Of a stretch of DNA of 64,000 bases, positions 1 through 9,202 are shown one piece after another (position 1 is the first letter of the stretch; every line of letters starts with the position of its first letter). The notes beneath the pieces are model-generated. The model saw only the letters and a program-made list of their open reading frames with translations, made no database searches and had not been told where the DNA came from. The position numbers were made by a program, and so were the translations under genes. Origin of the DNA: Bacteroidota bacterium (GTDB lineage: Bacteria; Bacteroidota; Ignavibacteria; Kryptoniales; JAKASW01); the NCBI GenBank assembly GCA_021811615.1, contig JAJZNW010000077.1:1-64000 (forward strand). The letters run 5' to 3'.

Positions 1-813
1 GTAGCCCAGTGTATCCGTGAAGGCAGCTCCCGTAGGCATACTCGAAAAGTTCTGTAAGATGATATACTTGTAGCCTACATCTCCCTGCTTGAAATAAGCC
101 TTGAACTTAAATCCGTCGTAATCGGCCATTGTCTTTCCTACAGGCAGGACGGCCTTTAGGATTGCAGCCGATCCGTAGTTGTGGTCGATGTTCTCGAGGA
201 CCTGGTGCCCGCTCGTCGGGTTCACCGGATCCAATGCCACGACGGGATCAACTTCTCCCAAATGAGGCAGTGTATCTCCGAGAGTATACGAATCGAATGT
301 CCACATCGTTGTCGGCACTGGTGCCGGTACGAGCTGGAGACTATCGACAAACCATTCAGTCGTGTCTCCTGCCGCTCCGACGCTTCCGGTACCTGCGCAG
401 TTGATGCCGAGGGTAAGATATACCGTATCGCTCATGCTCGCACTGCCGATGAATGGTATACTGATATTCTCCCAACCCGTCGATGCATTCGGATTAGCGC
501 GGTTATAGAAGCCCAGTGTATCCGCGAAGGCGGCTCCTGTAGGCATACTCGAGAAGTTCTGTAAGATGATATACTTGTAGCCTACATCTCCCTGCTTGAA
601 ATAAGCCTTGAACTTGAAACCGTCGTAATCGGCCATTGTCTTTCCTGAAGGCAGGACGGCTTTTAGAATTGCAGCCGATCCGTAATTGTGGTCGATATTC
701 TCGAGGACCTGGTGTCCACTCGTCGGGTTTACCGGATCCAGTGCCACTACGGGATCAACAGCTCCCAAATGAGGCAGTGTATCTCCGAGAGTATACGACT
801 GGAATGTAAACAT
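1..813 (-). repeat. 507-bp in-frame tandem repeat
   Basis: Positions 307-813 and 1-306 are two copies (the second cut by the window edge) of a 507-bp unit, 169 codons. The marker GAGAGTATACGA occurs at the same phase in both. Most differences are at third codon positions, so the two protein modules are nearly identical. This points to fairly recent duplication or gene conversion under protein-level constraint. Confidence 0.9.
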
Positions 814-894
814 GGTTGTTTGCGCCCGGGAGGTGCCGACCCCAAACGACAACAGGAACACGCTCAGTACGAGCGAGCTTATAAACGTTTTCAT
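1..894 (-). CDS. Secreted tandem-repeat protein, probable carbohydrate-binding N-terminus (partial)
   Basis: This gene starts at 894 and runs off the left edge, so only 298 codons are visible. The start ATG follows a GGAGG Shine-Dalgarno with short spacing, and the protein opens with a signal peptide (MKTFISSLVLSVFLLSFG...SRAQ). The mature part is a repeated module of 169 residues; one full copy and a partial second copy are seen. Each has an all-beta look, with a phrase of the type LPsGKTMADYDGFKFKAYF, which resembles the beta-sandwich binding modules found at the front of Bacteroidota GH10 xylanases. The downstream part, which would settle the function, is outside the window. A GH10 xylanase would fit the neighbouring GH43, GH8, GH115 and CE15 genes, but that is inference. 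It could equally be a non-catalytic surface protein. Confidence 0.75.
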   Translation of the reverse strand, partial: MKTFISSLVLSVFLLSFGVGTSRAQTTMFTFQSYTLGDTLPHLGAVDPVVALDPVNPTSGHQVLENIDHNYGSAAILKAVLPSGKTMADYDGFKFKAYFKQGDVGYKYIILQNFSSMPTGAAFADTLGFYNRANPNASTGWENISIPFIGSASMSDTVYLTLGINCAGTGSVGAAGDTTEWFVDSLQLVPAPVPTTMWTFDSYTLGDTLPHLGEVDPVVALDPVNPTSGHQVLENIDHNYGSAAILKAVLPVGKTMADYDGFKFKAYFKQGDVGYKYIILQNFSSMPTGAAFTDTLGY

Positions 895-1323
895 TTTTCC
901 TCCGAAGTTCTTTTTGAGATAACTTTCTTTGTGAAAAAGGTAGACCCACCCACTTCATGTGAATGAGCCAGGTAACTGAGCAAAGACACTTCAGAAAAAC
1001 TCTCCCTCGGCCTCATCGGCCTGGACAAAGAGTTTCTCCTTACAATTGTCACCAAATCTTCAACCACCTCCTCCCGAAAAGGCGCAAGCTGTCGACTCTC
1101 TACCGATCGTCGACTTCTGAAAGTTTGTCATCATTTGTCGCATCACTAAGTATGGCTCTTCGCAATTAAGAAATCGCCAGTCTGCAGACCTGATAGCCGG
1201 GATGGTCCGCGCATTCCCGGATACTGCATGACCCCGGCCCGAACGCCCGCCCGGAGCCGAAGAGGGAGAAGAAGCCGGAACAGTCGTATTCGGTTTTATT
1301 TCCGGAAATCGGCCTCACCCCTG
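895..1323. other. Intergenic region, 429 bp
   Basis: The region separates the repeat protein (start 894) from the stop of the acetylesterase at 1324. The only clear element is the Shine-Dalgarno of the 894 start. Short open frames here have no recognisable product. I see no convincing terminator hairpin or promoter. Confidence 0.6.
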
Positions 1324-3339
1324 TCACCTGTGTGCCGGATCCGTCTCAAACGGGGAAGCGGGCAATCCTTCCTTGTTGTAGAGGTTCGCGCCCGCCGGCG
1401 TATCCGCCCAGGCGTACCGTACGGACACCGGGTTTAGGACGCTGTCGCTCCAGACAATCACTTTGTCACCGGAGATTTTCGCGTTTGCCCACACGTACTT
1501 CCCGTCTTTTCCTTTTATCTCGAACTGTTTCAGCGGTCCTCCCTTTGCAAGAAGTCCAGTCCCGACATTCGTGAACGACACCACAATCTTGTTTCCTTCG
1601 ATCCTCGAAGATTTATATATCGGTCCGGAATAAGCTATGTCGTTGTCTCCGTAAGCTACGTGATATGCCGCAAGTGCGAGACGCTTGCCGACGTCGCCTT
1701 TGTCGACAGGATGGAGGTCGTTCCACTCGCCGATGTCATATGTTACGGCCATGCCTGTATTGGGAAGTTGAAGGGCACTCAGCTGTCCCGCTCTGACGCG
1801 CGCCCAGCCGCTCGGTCCCGGCTCGGATTTAACCGGTCCGTAATCGGGAAGCTGTACGAACAGGAAGGGGAAATTCCCCTCACCCCATTTCTGCCGCCAG
1901 TCTGTAATCATCGTCCTGAACATCCTGCCGTACCCCTTCGGGTTGTAGCCATTCGATTCGCCCTGGTACCATATGGCACCTTTGATCCTGTAATTCAGGA
2001 GCGGCGCGATCATCGCGTTGTAGCAGCCTTCCGGCATAAAGATAATGAAAGTCTCATAAGGCAGCTGCGGTGCCGTAGTGCCGACCTTGTATCGCCACTC
2101 GCCGGTCAGTGATATCTTTCTGTTTCCTATCTCGAGATAGTAGGGCTTGTCTGTAATGAACTGGATCGGGTTATGAATTCCGAATACGCGGACCGCGATC
2201 GTGTTTTTTCCAGCTTTCAAAATTCCCGGCGCGACATCGTAGTCTCTCTCGATATACTGGTTCGGGAGCGATCCGACGAAGATGCCGTTTATATAATCAT
2301 AATCGGAACTGACTATCCTTCCCATCAGGAGCTTTGCCGGTTTTCCATTGAGCGAGGCCGGGAGGTCGAACTCGCGCCTGAACCATACGACGCCGTAAGA
2401 GCTATCGATAACGTCATTGCCGTCGAAGCCGGGAATCTCGACCTTCGGCCAGCCGGCATCGTCGTAGGAAGGTGCGTACCATGGTATTTCTGCGCTCATT
2501 CCCTTGTCGTCCTGCCACACCTTTGCGTACCAACTATTGTTCAATGTGTCGTTAGCCTTTTCGACGCTGTCTATATAGCCGGGCTGAGCGAAATCTTCCG
2601 CCGTCTTGAGATCCTGGGGAAAATCCTTAAGCGCCTCTGCGCTCATCCACGACTGGATTGGCGTACCGCCGACGCTCGAGTTTATGAGCCCGATCGGGAC
2701 GTGATATTTTTCCCAGAGGTTTCTCGCAAAGAAATAGGAGACCGCGCTCCACCTGAGGATCGTCCATGGGTTTTCCGATTCCCAGGTTCCGTACGGGATT
2801 TCCTTCTGAGGACCCTTGAAGTTGTACAAGTTCGGGACGATGAACTCTCTTATTTCCGGGTTCACAGAGCGGGCGATGAGTTTCCTGTATTGCGATCTGA
2901 CGGCTATCATGGGGAGCTGCATGTTGGATTGTCCCGAGCAGAGCCATACGTCGCCGACCATGATATTATTCAGAACTATATGATTCGCCGCGTCGATTTC
3001 CATGCTGTACGGCCCGCCCGCATGCATTGGAGGAAGCATCACGGACCAGTCGCCGTCATCGGCGGTCTTTGCCGTATAAGTCTTTCCGAGAAATCTTATC
3101 GTGACCTCTTCGCCGGGTTTCGCCCAACCCCACAGCTTCACGTTTGCATCTCTCTGCAAAACCATTCCGCTGCCGACGAGGGCCGGCAGCCTGACTTGCC
3201 CGTAAGCCAATTGCGAAACCGAAAGGAGGAGAAAGAGGGGAAGCAGAAGGAAGTTAGGAAGTTGCGAAGTTAAGGGATTAGGTATTAATCGACTAACGCT
3301 CACGAGGCGTTCCGATCTTCCTATCCTCTTAACTTCCAT
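1324..3339 (-). CDS. SGNH acetylesterase, sialate O-acetylesterase/CE20 type (copy 3)
   Basis: Exported esterase of about 671 residues, one of three tandem paralogues. SGNH blocks are visible: GDVWLCSGQSNM with the nucleophile serine, GGTPIQSW, GAIWYQGESN, and EWNDLHPVDKGD with the Asp/His pair. A jelly-roll-like insert (WFRREFDLP...DYDYING) splits the hydrolase domain, as in sialate O-acetylesterases and the xylan-active CE20 family. With xylanolytic neighbours, removal of acetyl groups from xylan is the likely job; this is inference. I chose ATG 3339 because AGGAGT lies 7 bases upstream; a TTG at 3360 is the alternative and would overlap the previous gene. The signal peptide n-region (LIPNPLTSQLPNF) is encoded by a low-complexity dispersed repeat. 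Confidence 0.9.
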   Translation of the reverse strand: MEVKRIGRSERLVSVSRLIPNPLTSQLPNFLLLPLFLLLSVSQLAYGQVRLPALVGSGMVLQRDANVKLWGWAKPGEEVTIRFLGKTYTAKTADDGDWSVMLPPMHAGGPYSMEIDAANHIVLNNIMVGDVWLCSGQSNMQLPMIAVRSQYRKLIARSVNPEIREFIVPNLYNFKGPQKEIPYGTWESENPWTILRWSAVSYFFARNLWEKYHVPIGLINSSVGGTPIQSWMSAEALKDFPQDLKTAEDFAQPGYIDSVEKANDTLNNSWYAKVWQDDKGMSAEIPWYAPSYDDAGWPKVEIPGFDGNDVIDSSYGVVWFRREFDLPASLNGKPAKLLMGRIVSSDYDYINGIFVGSLPNQYIERDYDVAPGILKAGKNTIAVRVFGIHNPIQFITDKPYYLEIGNRKISLTGEWRYKVGTTAPQLPYETFIIFMPEGCYNAMIAPLLNYRIKGAIWYQGESNGYNPKGYGRMFRTMITDWRQKWGEGNFPFLFVQLPDYGPVKSEPGPSGWARVRAGQLSALQLPNTGMAVTYDIGEWNDLHPVDKGDVGKRLALAAYHVAYGDNDIAYSGPIYKSSRIEGNKIVVSFTNVGTGLLAKGGPLKQFEIKGKDGKYVWANAKISGDKVIVWSDSVLNPVSVRYAWADTPAGANLYNKEGLPASPFETDPAHR
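3249..3337. repeat. Low-complexity repeat in signal-peptide region
   Basis: GGAAGTTAGGAAGTT-type repeats at 3249-3275 and a related inverted stretch at 3316-3337 (CTTCCTATCCTCTTAACTTCC-like) surround a short unique segment. The translation contains TSQLPNF, a phrase I associate with dispersed repeats read through in many environmental genomes. It lies inside the first codons of the acetylesterase gene. Confidence 0.55.
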
Positions 3340-3356
3340 AGTTTTACTCCTGGTAA

Positions 3357-5354
3357 TCAATGCAATACTCCTGTCTTAAACGGCGATGCCTGGAGACCTT
3401 CTTTGTTGTAAAGGTTGGCGCCCATCGCATCGGTGGCCCAGGCGTAACGGGCTTCATCGGGATGCTGAACCTTGCCGCTCCATATGATCACCTTGCTGCC
3501 GGATATCTTCGCTTTCGCGAAGACATACTTGCCGTCCTTGCCGGCGATCTCGAACCACTTCAGCGGGCCGCCGCCTTCCGCTGTAAGACCCGTGCCTATG
3601 TGACTGAACCGGACGACTATTTTGTTCCCTTCGATCTTCGCCGATCTGTACGTCGGGCCGGAGTAAACGATGTTGTTTTCCCCGTACGCCACGTGCTCGG
3701 CTGCGAGCGCGAGTCGGTTGCCGACTCCCCGCTTATGCCAGGGATGGACATCGTTCCATTCGCCGAGGCCGATGGTAATTGCCAGACCGGTCCTGGGAAG
3801 TTCGAGAGCCTTCAGCTGATCCCACTGTACCTGGGCCCAGCCGCTGTTGCCCGGTTTTTTCCCGACAGGCCCGAAGTTGGGGAGCTGCACGATGAGAAAC
3901 GGGAAATTTCCCTCTCTCCATTTGGCTCTCCAGTCGGTTATCATGGATTTGAGCATCCTTGCGTAGCCTGTCGGGTCGCCGCCGTTGGACTCGCCCTGGT
4001 ACCAGATGGCGCCCAAGATGGTGTAATTCAAGAGAGGAGCGATCATGCCGTTATACAGGCCGCGGGGCTGGTACCAGATTACCGTCGTGGGAGCCATGGG
4101 TTTCGATGCGACTCCGAGCTTATAGTGCCACTTACCGGTAAGACTGATCGCCTGTTTCCCGAATACCAGCTCGTACGGTTTGTCCTTCACGAAGCCGCCG
4201 GCTCCGTACCTGTTGATGACCCGCACCGTAATGCTGTTCACGCCGGCATGGAGTATTCCGGCTGCGACGTTGTAGCGTCTCTCTGGATACTGGTACGAGG
4301 TGTATCCGACAAGCACGCCGTTGATGTAATCATATTCTGCGTTGACGACTCTGCCCATCAGAAGCCGGGCCGGCTTCCCTGCAAGGGACGCCGGAACGTT
4401 GAAATCTCTGCGGAACCAGACCGCGCCGTTCGTAAACTTCAGGCTCGTGCGGAACCAGAGGTGGGGGACTTCCATCGTAGGCCATGAAGACACATTATAT
4501 GAAGGCGAATACCAGGGCGTTCCCTTGAGGCCCCTGTCGTGTCGCCAGATGTAGGCGTTCCAGTCGCTCTGGATGGAATCGTTGCTCGCGATGACGCTGT
4601 CGAGATACGCTTTGCTCTCGAACTGGTCGGCTATTTCTCGCGTGGAAGGAAACTCCTTCAGGGATGCCGTGCTAAGCCACGATTGTATGGGCGTACCGCC
4701 GACAGCCGCGTTGATCATCCCGATCGGCACGTGATATTTTTTCCAGAGAGCCCTGGCAAAGAAGTATCCGGTCGCCGAGAAGCCGTTGATAGTCCAGGGG
4801 TTGACCGACTTCCAGCCGCCGCCCTGGAGATTGTTCCTCGGCCTGTTGAAATCATATCTTGCCGGGACGAGGAATTCTCTTATGTCCGGATTTGTGCAAT
4901 TCTCGATGATGTTCTGCCAATGAGGCGCAATCTCTTTCATGACGAGCCACATGTTGGACTGGCCGGAGCAGAGCCAGACATCGCCGATCATGATGTTGCT
5001 GATGACCATACCGTCTATATTCATGCTGTAAGGCCCGCCGGCTTTCATCGGCGAAAGCATTACCGCCCACTCGCTGTCGGGCCTCGTGACGGTTTCATAA
5101 GACTTTCCCATGAATTGTATGGTGACCTGCCGACCGGGTTTCGCCCATCCCCAGATTCTTACGCCCGTATTTCTTTGAAGGACCATGCCGTCGCTGACGA
5201 GGGCGGGAAGCCTTACCTGTGCTGAGGCCAATTTCGGAGAAGCGAGGAGGAAGGAAGATGCGAGAAGCAGGAATAAAATGGAATATTGGAATGATGGAAT
5301 AATGGAACGATGGAATTCGGATTCGTGCTTGAGCATATGATTCACGTGTTTCAT
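3357..5354 (-). CDS. SGNH acetylesterase, sialate O-acetylesterase/CE20 type (copy 2)
   Basis: A 665-residue exported esterase, paralogous over its whole length to its neighbours on both sides. It keeps the SGNH blocks (GDVWLCSGQSNM, GGTPIQSW, GAIWYQGESN, EWNDVHPWHKRG) and the inserted jelly-roll domain. Its ATG overlaps the stop codon of the upstream gene by one base (TGATG), with CAGGAGT in front, so translation is probably coupled. The signal peptide contains the repeat-encoded phrase RSIIPSFQYSI just before the hydrophobic stretch, then a cleavage region ending ASAQ. The likely substrate is acetylated xylan or its oligosaccharides, judged from the cluster. A true sialate esterase is less likely because no sialic acid gene is nearby. 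Confidence 0.9.
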   Translation of the reverse strand: MKHVNHMLKHESEFHRSIIPSFQYSILFLLLASSFLLASPKLASAQVRLPALVSDGMVLQRNTGVRIWGWAKPGRQVTIQFMGKSYETVTRPDSEWAVMLSPMKAGGPYSMNIDGMVISNIMIGDVWLCSGQSNMWLVMKEIAPHWQNIIENCTNPDIREFLVPARYDFNRPRNNLQGGGWKSVNPWTINGFSATGYFFARALWKKYHVPIGMINAAVGGTPIQSWLSTASLKEFPSTREIADQFESKAYLDSVIASNDSIQSDWNAYIWRHDRGLKGTPWYSPSYNVSSWPTMEVPHLWFRTSLKFTNGAVWFRRDFNVPASLAGKPARLLMGRVVNAEYDYINGVLVGYTSYQYPERRYNVAAGILHAGVNSITVRVINRYGAGGFVKDKPYELVFGKQAISLTGKWHYKLGVASKPMAPTTVIWYQPRGLYNGMIAPLLNYTILGAIWYQGESNGGDPTGYARMLKSMITDWRAKWREGNFPFLIVQLPNFGPVGKKPGNSGWAQVQWDQLKALELPRTGLAITIGLGEWNDVHPWHKRGVGNRLALAAEHVAYGENNIVYSGPTYRSAKIEGNKIVVRFSHIGTGLTAEGGGPLKWFEIAGKDGKYVFAKAKISGSKVIIWSGKVQHPDEARYAWATDAMGANLYNKEGLQASPFKTGVLH
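5270..5318. repeat. GGAATnATGGAAT simple repeat
   Basis: Runs of GGAATATTGGAATGATGGAATAATGGAA type occur within the signal-peptide codons of the middle acetylesterase. A related stretch occurs at 19513-19549 between GH115 and GH8. Confidence 0.6.
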
Positions 5355-7315
5355 CAGTGTATGACTCCTGTTTCGAATGGTGATGCAGGCAGATCTTCTT
5401 TGTTGTAAAGGTTGGCGCCCAAGGGATCAGCGGCCCAGGCATAGCGGACCATCTCAGGATTCGGGACTTTGGCGCTCCAGACGGTCACTTTGTTACCGGA
5501 TATCTTAGCATCCGCGAAAACATACTTGCCGTCTTTGCCGGCGATCTCAAACCACTTCAGCGGACCACCTTTGGACATCAGTCCCATTCCTGTATGCATG
5601 AAAGAGACGACGACCTTGTTCCCTTCGATCTTCGCCGATTTGTAAAGCGGGCTCGAGTAGACGATGTGATTATCGCCGTAAGCCACATGCTCCGCAGCCA
5701 AGGCAAGCCTCTTGCCGACATCTCCCTTGTCGAGAGGATGGATGTCGTTCCATGCGCCGATGTCGATCGTAACGGCCATGCCGGTATTGGGAAGCGAGAG
5801 CGCTTCGAGCTGCGCCTGCCTGACGTCCGCCCAGCCGCTCGATTCGGGCGGCTCAGTTGCCGGATCGCCGTAATTCGGAAGCTGCACGAATATGAAGGGG
5901 AAGTTTCCCTCGCCCCACTTCGCTCTCCAGTCTGTAATCAAGGACTTGAACATCGCGGCGTAGCCCGTCGGATCGCCGGTATTGGATTCGCCCTGATACC
6001 AGATCGTGCCTTTGATGGTATAGTTCAGGAGGGGTGCGATCATTCCGTTGAACAGCCCTTCCGGCTGGAACGCAAGGAACGTCGGATAGACCAGAGAATC
6101 GATTGCCACGCCGAGCCTGTAATGCCATTCCCCTTTCAGGTCGATCACGTGATTGCCGATCTTCAGCTCGTACGGCTTGTCTTTAATGAAACCGCCTTCG
6201 CCGCGTGTGTTGATCAGCCGGACGGTAATGGAATTTTTTCCCGGCTTCAGTATGCCGGCGGCGACGTCGTATCTTCTCGGAGGATACTGGTAAGTGATCG
6301 CTCCGACAGGGACGCCGTTCACGTAATCGTAGTCGGCATTGACGATCCTGCCCATGAGCAGCTTCGCGCGTTTCCCCGCGAGCGAGGGAGGAACATTGAA
6401 ACTTCTCCTGAACCAGATAACGCCGTGTGTCTGCTTCAGCGGCGTCACATCATAGAAATTAGGAACTTCCATCGTCGGCCATGACGAGTCGTTGTACGAA
6501 GGCGAGTACCAGGGTACATCGGCGCGGAGCCCTTTGTCCTCACGGTTGATTTTACCGTACCATGCGGCATCGGTCGTGTAGTTGTAATTGGATACGCTGT
6601 CCCTGTAGCTCGCCTGCTTGTAATCGTCGGCCACCTGCCGCGCTGCGGGAAATTCCTTGAGAGACGCGGCACTCAGCCACGCTTGTATCGGCGTTCCGCC
6701 GACGGCCGCCTCGATCAGGCCTATCGGCACATGGTGTTTCGCGTAAATGTTGGTCGCAAAGAAGAGCGAGGCCGCGCTGAAGTTCAGAATAGTCCACGGG
6801 TTTTCGGGAAGCCATTGTCCGTACTGAAGGTCTTTCTGAGGAGCATCGAAGTTATAAACGTCCGGGACCATGAACATTCTTATGTCGTCGTTGTAAGCAT
6901 GCGCGATGAATTCCCTGTACATGGGCTTCACTCTTTCCATGGGAATTACCATGTTTGACTGACCGGAGCAAAGCCAAACGTCGCCTATCATGATATCCTT
7001 CAGGACGACATGATTGCCGGGAATCCCGCTCGAGGGACTAGCGTCTATCTCCATGCTGTACGGTCCGCCGGCATTCATCGGCGAAAGCATGACGGCCCAG
7101 TCGCCGTCCTGCTTCGTCGTAGTATTGTAAGTCTTTCCAAGAAATCTTATGGTTACCTCTTGACCCGGTTTTGCCCATCCCCATAGCCGTACGCGGGTGT
7201 TTCTCTGAAGTACCATGCCGTCGCTGACGAGTTTCGGGAGTCTCACTTGGGCGAAAGCTGTCAGCGATGTAGTTAAAAGAAACAGACTAACCGAATAAAG
7301 GAATATTTTCTTCAT
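5354..7315 (-). CDS. SGNH acetylesterase, sialate O-acetylesterase/CE20 type (copy 1)
   Basis: First of the three tandem esterases in transcription order, 653 residues, with a conventional signal peptide (MKKIFLYSVSLFLLTTSLTAFAQ). Block I is GDVWLCSGQSNM, block III GTIWYQGESN, and the Asp/His block is AWNDIHPLDKGD. The beta-sandwich insert (WFRRSFNVP...DYDYVNG) is present. It is the only member of the trio without a repeat-derived N-terminus, so it may be closest to the ancestral form; that is inference. Its stop overlaps the next start by one base. Expected activity is deacetylation of xylan or xylo-oligosaccharides in the periplasm or outside the cell. Confidence 0.9.
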   Translation of the reverse strand: MKKIFLYSVSLFLLTTSLTAFAQVRLPKLVSDGMVLQRNTRVRLWGWAKPGQEVTIRFLGKTYNTTTKQDGDWAVMLSPMNAGGPYSMEIDASPSSGIPGNHVVLKDIMIGDVWLCSGQSNMVIPMERVKPMYREFIAHAYNDDIRMFMVPDVYNFDAPQKDLQYGQWLPENPWTILNFSAASLFFATNIYAKHHVPIGLIEAAVGGTPIQAWLSAASLKEFPAARQVADDYKQASYRDSVSNYNYTTDAAWYGKINREDKGLRADVPWYSPSYNDSSWPTMEVPNFYDVTPLKQTHGVIWFRRSFNVPPSLAGKRAKLLMGRIVNADYDYVNGVPVGAITYQYPPRRYDVAAGILKPGKNSITVRLINTRGEGGFIKDKPYELKIGNHVIDLKGEWHYRLGVAIDSLVYPTFLAFQPEGLFNGMIAPLLNYTIKGTIWYQGESNTGDPTGYAAMFKSLITDWRAKWGEGNFPFIFVQLPNYGDPATEPPESSGWADVRQAQLEALSLPNTGMAVTIDIGAWNDIHPLDKGDVGKRLALAAEHVAYGDNHIVYSSPLYKSAKIEGNKVVVSFMHTGMGLMSKGGPLKWFEIAGKDGKYVFADAKISGNKVTVWSAKVPNPEMVRYAWAADPLGANLYNKEDLPASPFETGVIH

Positions 7316-7333
7316 TGTATGTCCTCTTGCTGG

Positions 7334-7417
7334 AGAAACCTCGAGACCTTGCGAAGGTCCAACCTTCGCAAGGTTACCCCGCTTGCCTGGGTCGCTTCGC
7401 GTTCCAGGTTTCTCAGT
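7334..7417. repeat. REP-like nested palindrome
   Basis: An outer pair GAGAAACCT (7334-7342) and AGGTTTCTC (7409-7417) encloses a perfect 11-bp stem, CCTTGCGAAGG (7347-7357) and CCTTCGCAAGG (7363-7373), with a 5-base loop. The element fills the gap between the GH35 gene and the first acetylesterase and overlaps the last codons of the GH35 gene. It could act as an mRNA stabiliser or attenuator, or be a mobile REP sequence. Confidence 0.7.
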
Positions 7418-9122
7418 GATATGTATATAGTCTTACCTTCTGAATACTAAACTCGTTTCCGGGGAGGAAAAATTGTCTTCCCTGGTTTGTCTGGTCGCCG
7501 TTCAGGGCGAGATCGGTCACCCATTTCCCGTTCACGAACTTTCCGAGATAATCATATCCGATTCCCGCGCGGGCATTCACATCGTCCTTCGGCCGGAAAG
7601 TGACGAGCATGCCGGTCCCGGCGATTATGAATTCGTCTGGAGAAAGCTCGATTATCAATCCCCCGACTCTCGGAGTCGGACCCGGTTCATGTTGCCAATA
7701 CCTCCAGGCATATTCATGCTGGAACCTGAACACATAATTGCCGAGTGTGATATTGGATTCCTGGTCGGCGCTGTCGAACAGGACGCCTCTCATCGTTCCC
7801 ATTCCCTGGTTCTTCAGGATCAGCGGCGTGAGGTCCTGCAGGACTTTGTAACCCTGCTCTATCTGGTTGTGTGCGGGATCGGGGACACTCTCGATCGAGA
7901 AGGGGCTGAATCCCATGACATTATCTTCTGCGATCGCATAGTAAGCGTTCGCGATCCCCTGTGTGTTCTGGACTTCAGGAATGAAGAAATGGTTGTCAGG
8001 TGTATAGAACTTGTCCACCCACTCTTTGAATGTCGGGAAGTAGATATCCGGCGCAAGGAAGTTTATGTCCGGCGCGGCGGCTTTCCAGATGTTCATCAGG
8101 TGCGGGAGCGGACCGCCGCTCGGGTACATCCCGGGTTTATATCCCGGTCTGATCAGCGCACAATTGACGTACATCGGGAGCGTGTATTCGCGCTTGCCTG
8201 CTTCAGCGACGTAGTTCGCATATCTCGCGTAGTACCATGCAGTGAAAAACTCGTCCGTAGCCAAGCCTTCTCCGAAAACCTGGATCCATGTTCCAGACGT
8301 CCTGTACCCGGAACTCGCCCAATGCTCCTTGAGAGCCGGCGTCAGGGAGTCCTTGTGTTTCTCGAGATAATCCATCAATGCGGAAGGAACGTTCGCGTTA
8401 AACGCTTTTTCAGCCTCGGGGGAATAATCGCGCGCCTGCGGTATCATGCCCATCTCGTTTTCGACTTGTACCAGGATCACCGTATGCTGATTACCGTCCA
8501 CTTCCTTTATATGCTTCATGAGCGCGGCAAAAGCCTGCGCATCCGCATCGCGATTATTCCTGCTGAAAGCCGTCAGTATATCCAGGGGCTTTCCGTCGCT
8601 TGTCCTTGCGCGGGGAAAGCGCTTCTCGTCTGTCTTCACCCAGAGCGGAACATAACACGACATGCTGTTCTTCCATGTCCCGAACCAAAGGAAGACGATC
8701 TTGAGATGGTGAGCCCGCGCAGCATGGATCACGCTGTCGATCGTCGAGAAGTCGAAATGTCCCTCTTCCGGTTCGATAAGTTCCCAGTATGCCGGCACGA
8801 CGAGCGCGTTCATGTGCATTTCGTCGAAGTTCTTCCAATAAGGATCCAGATAAGACGGGACGGAGGCGGATGAATTTCCGGTCTCACCCGCGAGAATGAG
8901 CATAGGCTTGCCGTCAACGATCAATTGGGTTGCATCTCCATGTTTGACAAGATGGGGGATGCCCGTATCGCTCGTCTGAGCCTCGACGCGCATTACTGCG
9001 AACAAAGCAGTAAACAGAAATACGAAGAGTGAAATCGTTTGTCCATGCATCACTGAAATGCGCTGCGAATCAGAAAGGACATTCGCCGGTCCGCCTGCAA
9101 ATTCAGATTTTGCCATTTTCAT
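7413..9122 (-). CDS. GH35 family protein with DUF5597 domain, putative beta-galactosidase-type hydrolase
   Basis: Exported 569-residue TIM-barrel glycosidase. The N-terminal half reads as GH35/GH42-like (DGKPMLILAGETGNSSAS, then NALVVPAYWELIEPEEG). The acid/base is probably the glutamate of VQVENEMG and the nucleophile that of FFIPEVQN. The C-terminal part, with DEFIIAGTGMLVTF, matches the DUF5597 type of domain. Relatives are annotated as beta-galactosidases and occur in plant cell wall loci; here the substrate may be a galactose- or arabinose-containing xylan branch, which is inference. The chosen ATG is 9122, preceded by AAGGTTGAG; the methionine at 9050 directly before the hydrophobic signal sequence is a good alternative. 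Confidence 0.85.
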   Translation of the reverse strand: MKMAKSEFAGGPANVLSDSQRISVMHGQTISLFVFLFTALFAVMRVEAQTSDTGIPHLVKHGDATQLIVDGKPMLILAGETGNSSASVPSYLDPYWKNFDEMHMNALVVPAYWELIEPEEGHFDFSTIDSVIHAARAHHLKIVFLWFGTWKNSMSCYVPLWVKTDEKRFPRARTSDGKPLDILTAFSRNNRDADAQAFAALMKHIKEVDGNQHTVILVQVENEMGMIPQARDYSPEAEKAFNANVPSALMDYLEKHKDSLTPALKEHWASSGYRTSGTWIQVFGEGLATDEFFTAWYYARYANYVAEAGKREYTLPMYVNCALIRPGYKPGMYPSGGPLPHLMNIWKAAAPDINFLAPDIYFPTFKEWVDKFYTPDNHFFIPEVQNTQGIANAYYAIAEDNVMGFSPFSIESVPDPAHNQIEQGYKVLQDLTPLILKNQGMGTMRGVLFDSADQESNITLGNYVFRFQHEYAWRYWQHEPGPTPRVGGLIIELSPDEFIIAGTGMLVTFRPKDDVNARAGIGYDYLGKFVNGKWVTDLALNGDQTNQGRQFFLPGNEFSIQKVRLYTYH

Positions 9123-9202
9123 TTATACTCAACCTTATGCTTTCGCAACTTCATACCGGAAGGTGAGAGGACAAGACGAAGCTGCCACACCGGGTCTGTA
9201 TA

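Noticed and set aside
2173-3273. Long plus-strand open frame of 366 codons
   Set aside because: It lies wholly opposite the acetylesterase gene, has no domain resemblance, and arises from the codon bias of a GC-rich gene on the other strand. The same applies to the long plus-strand frames opposite GH35, CE15, GH115 and uvrC.
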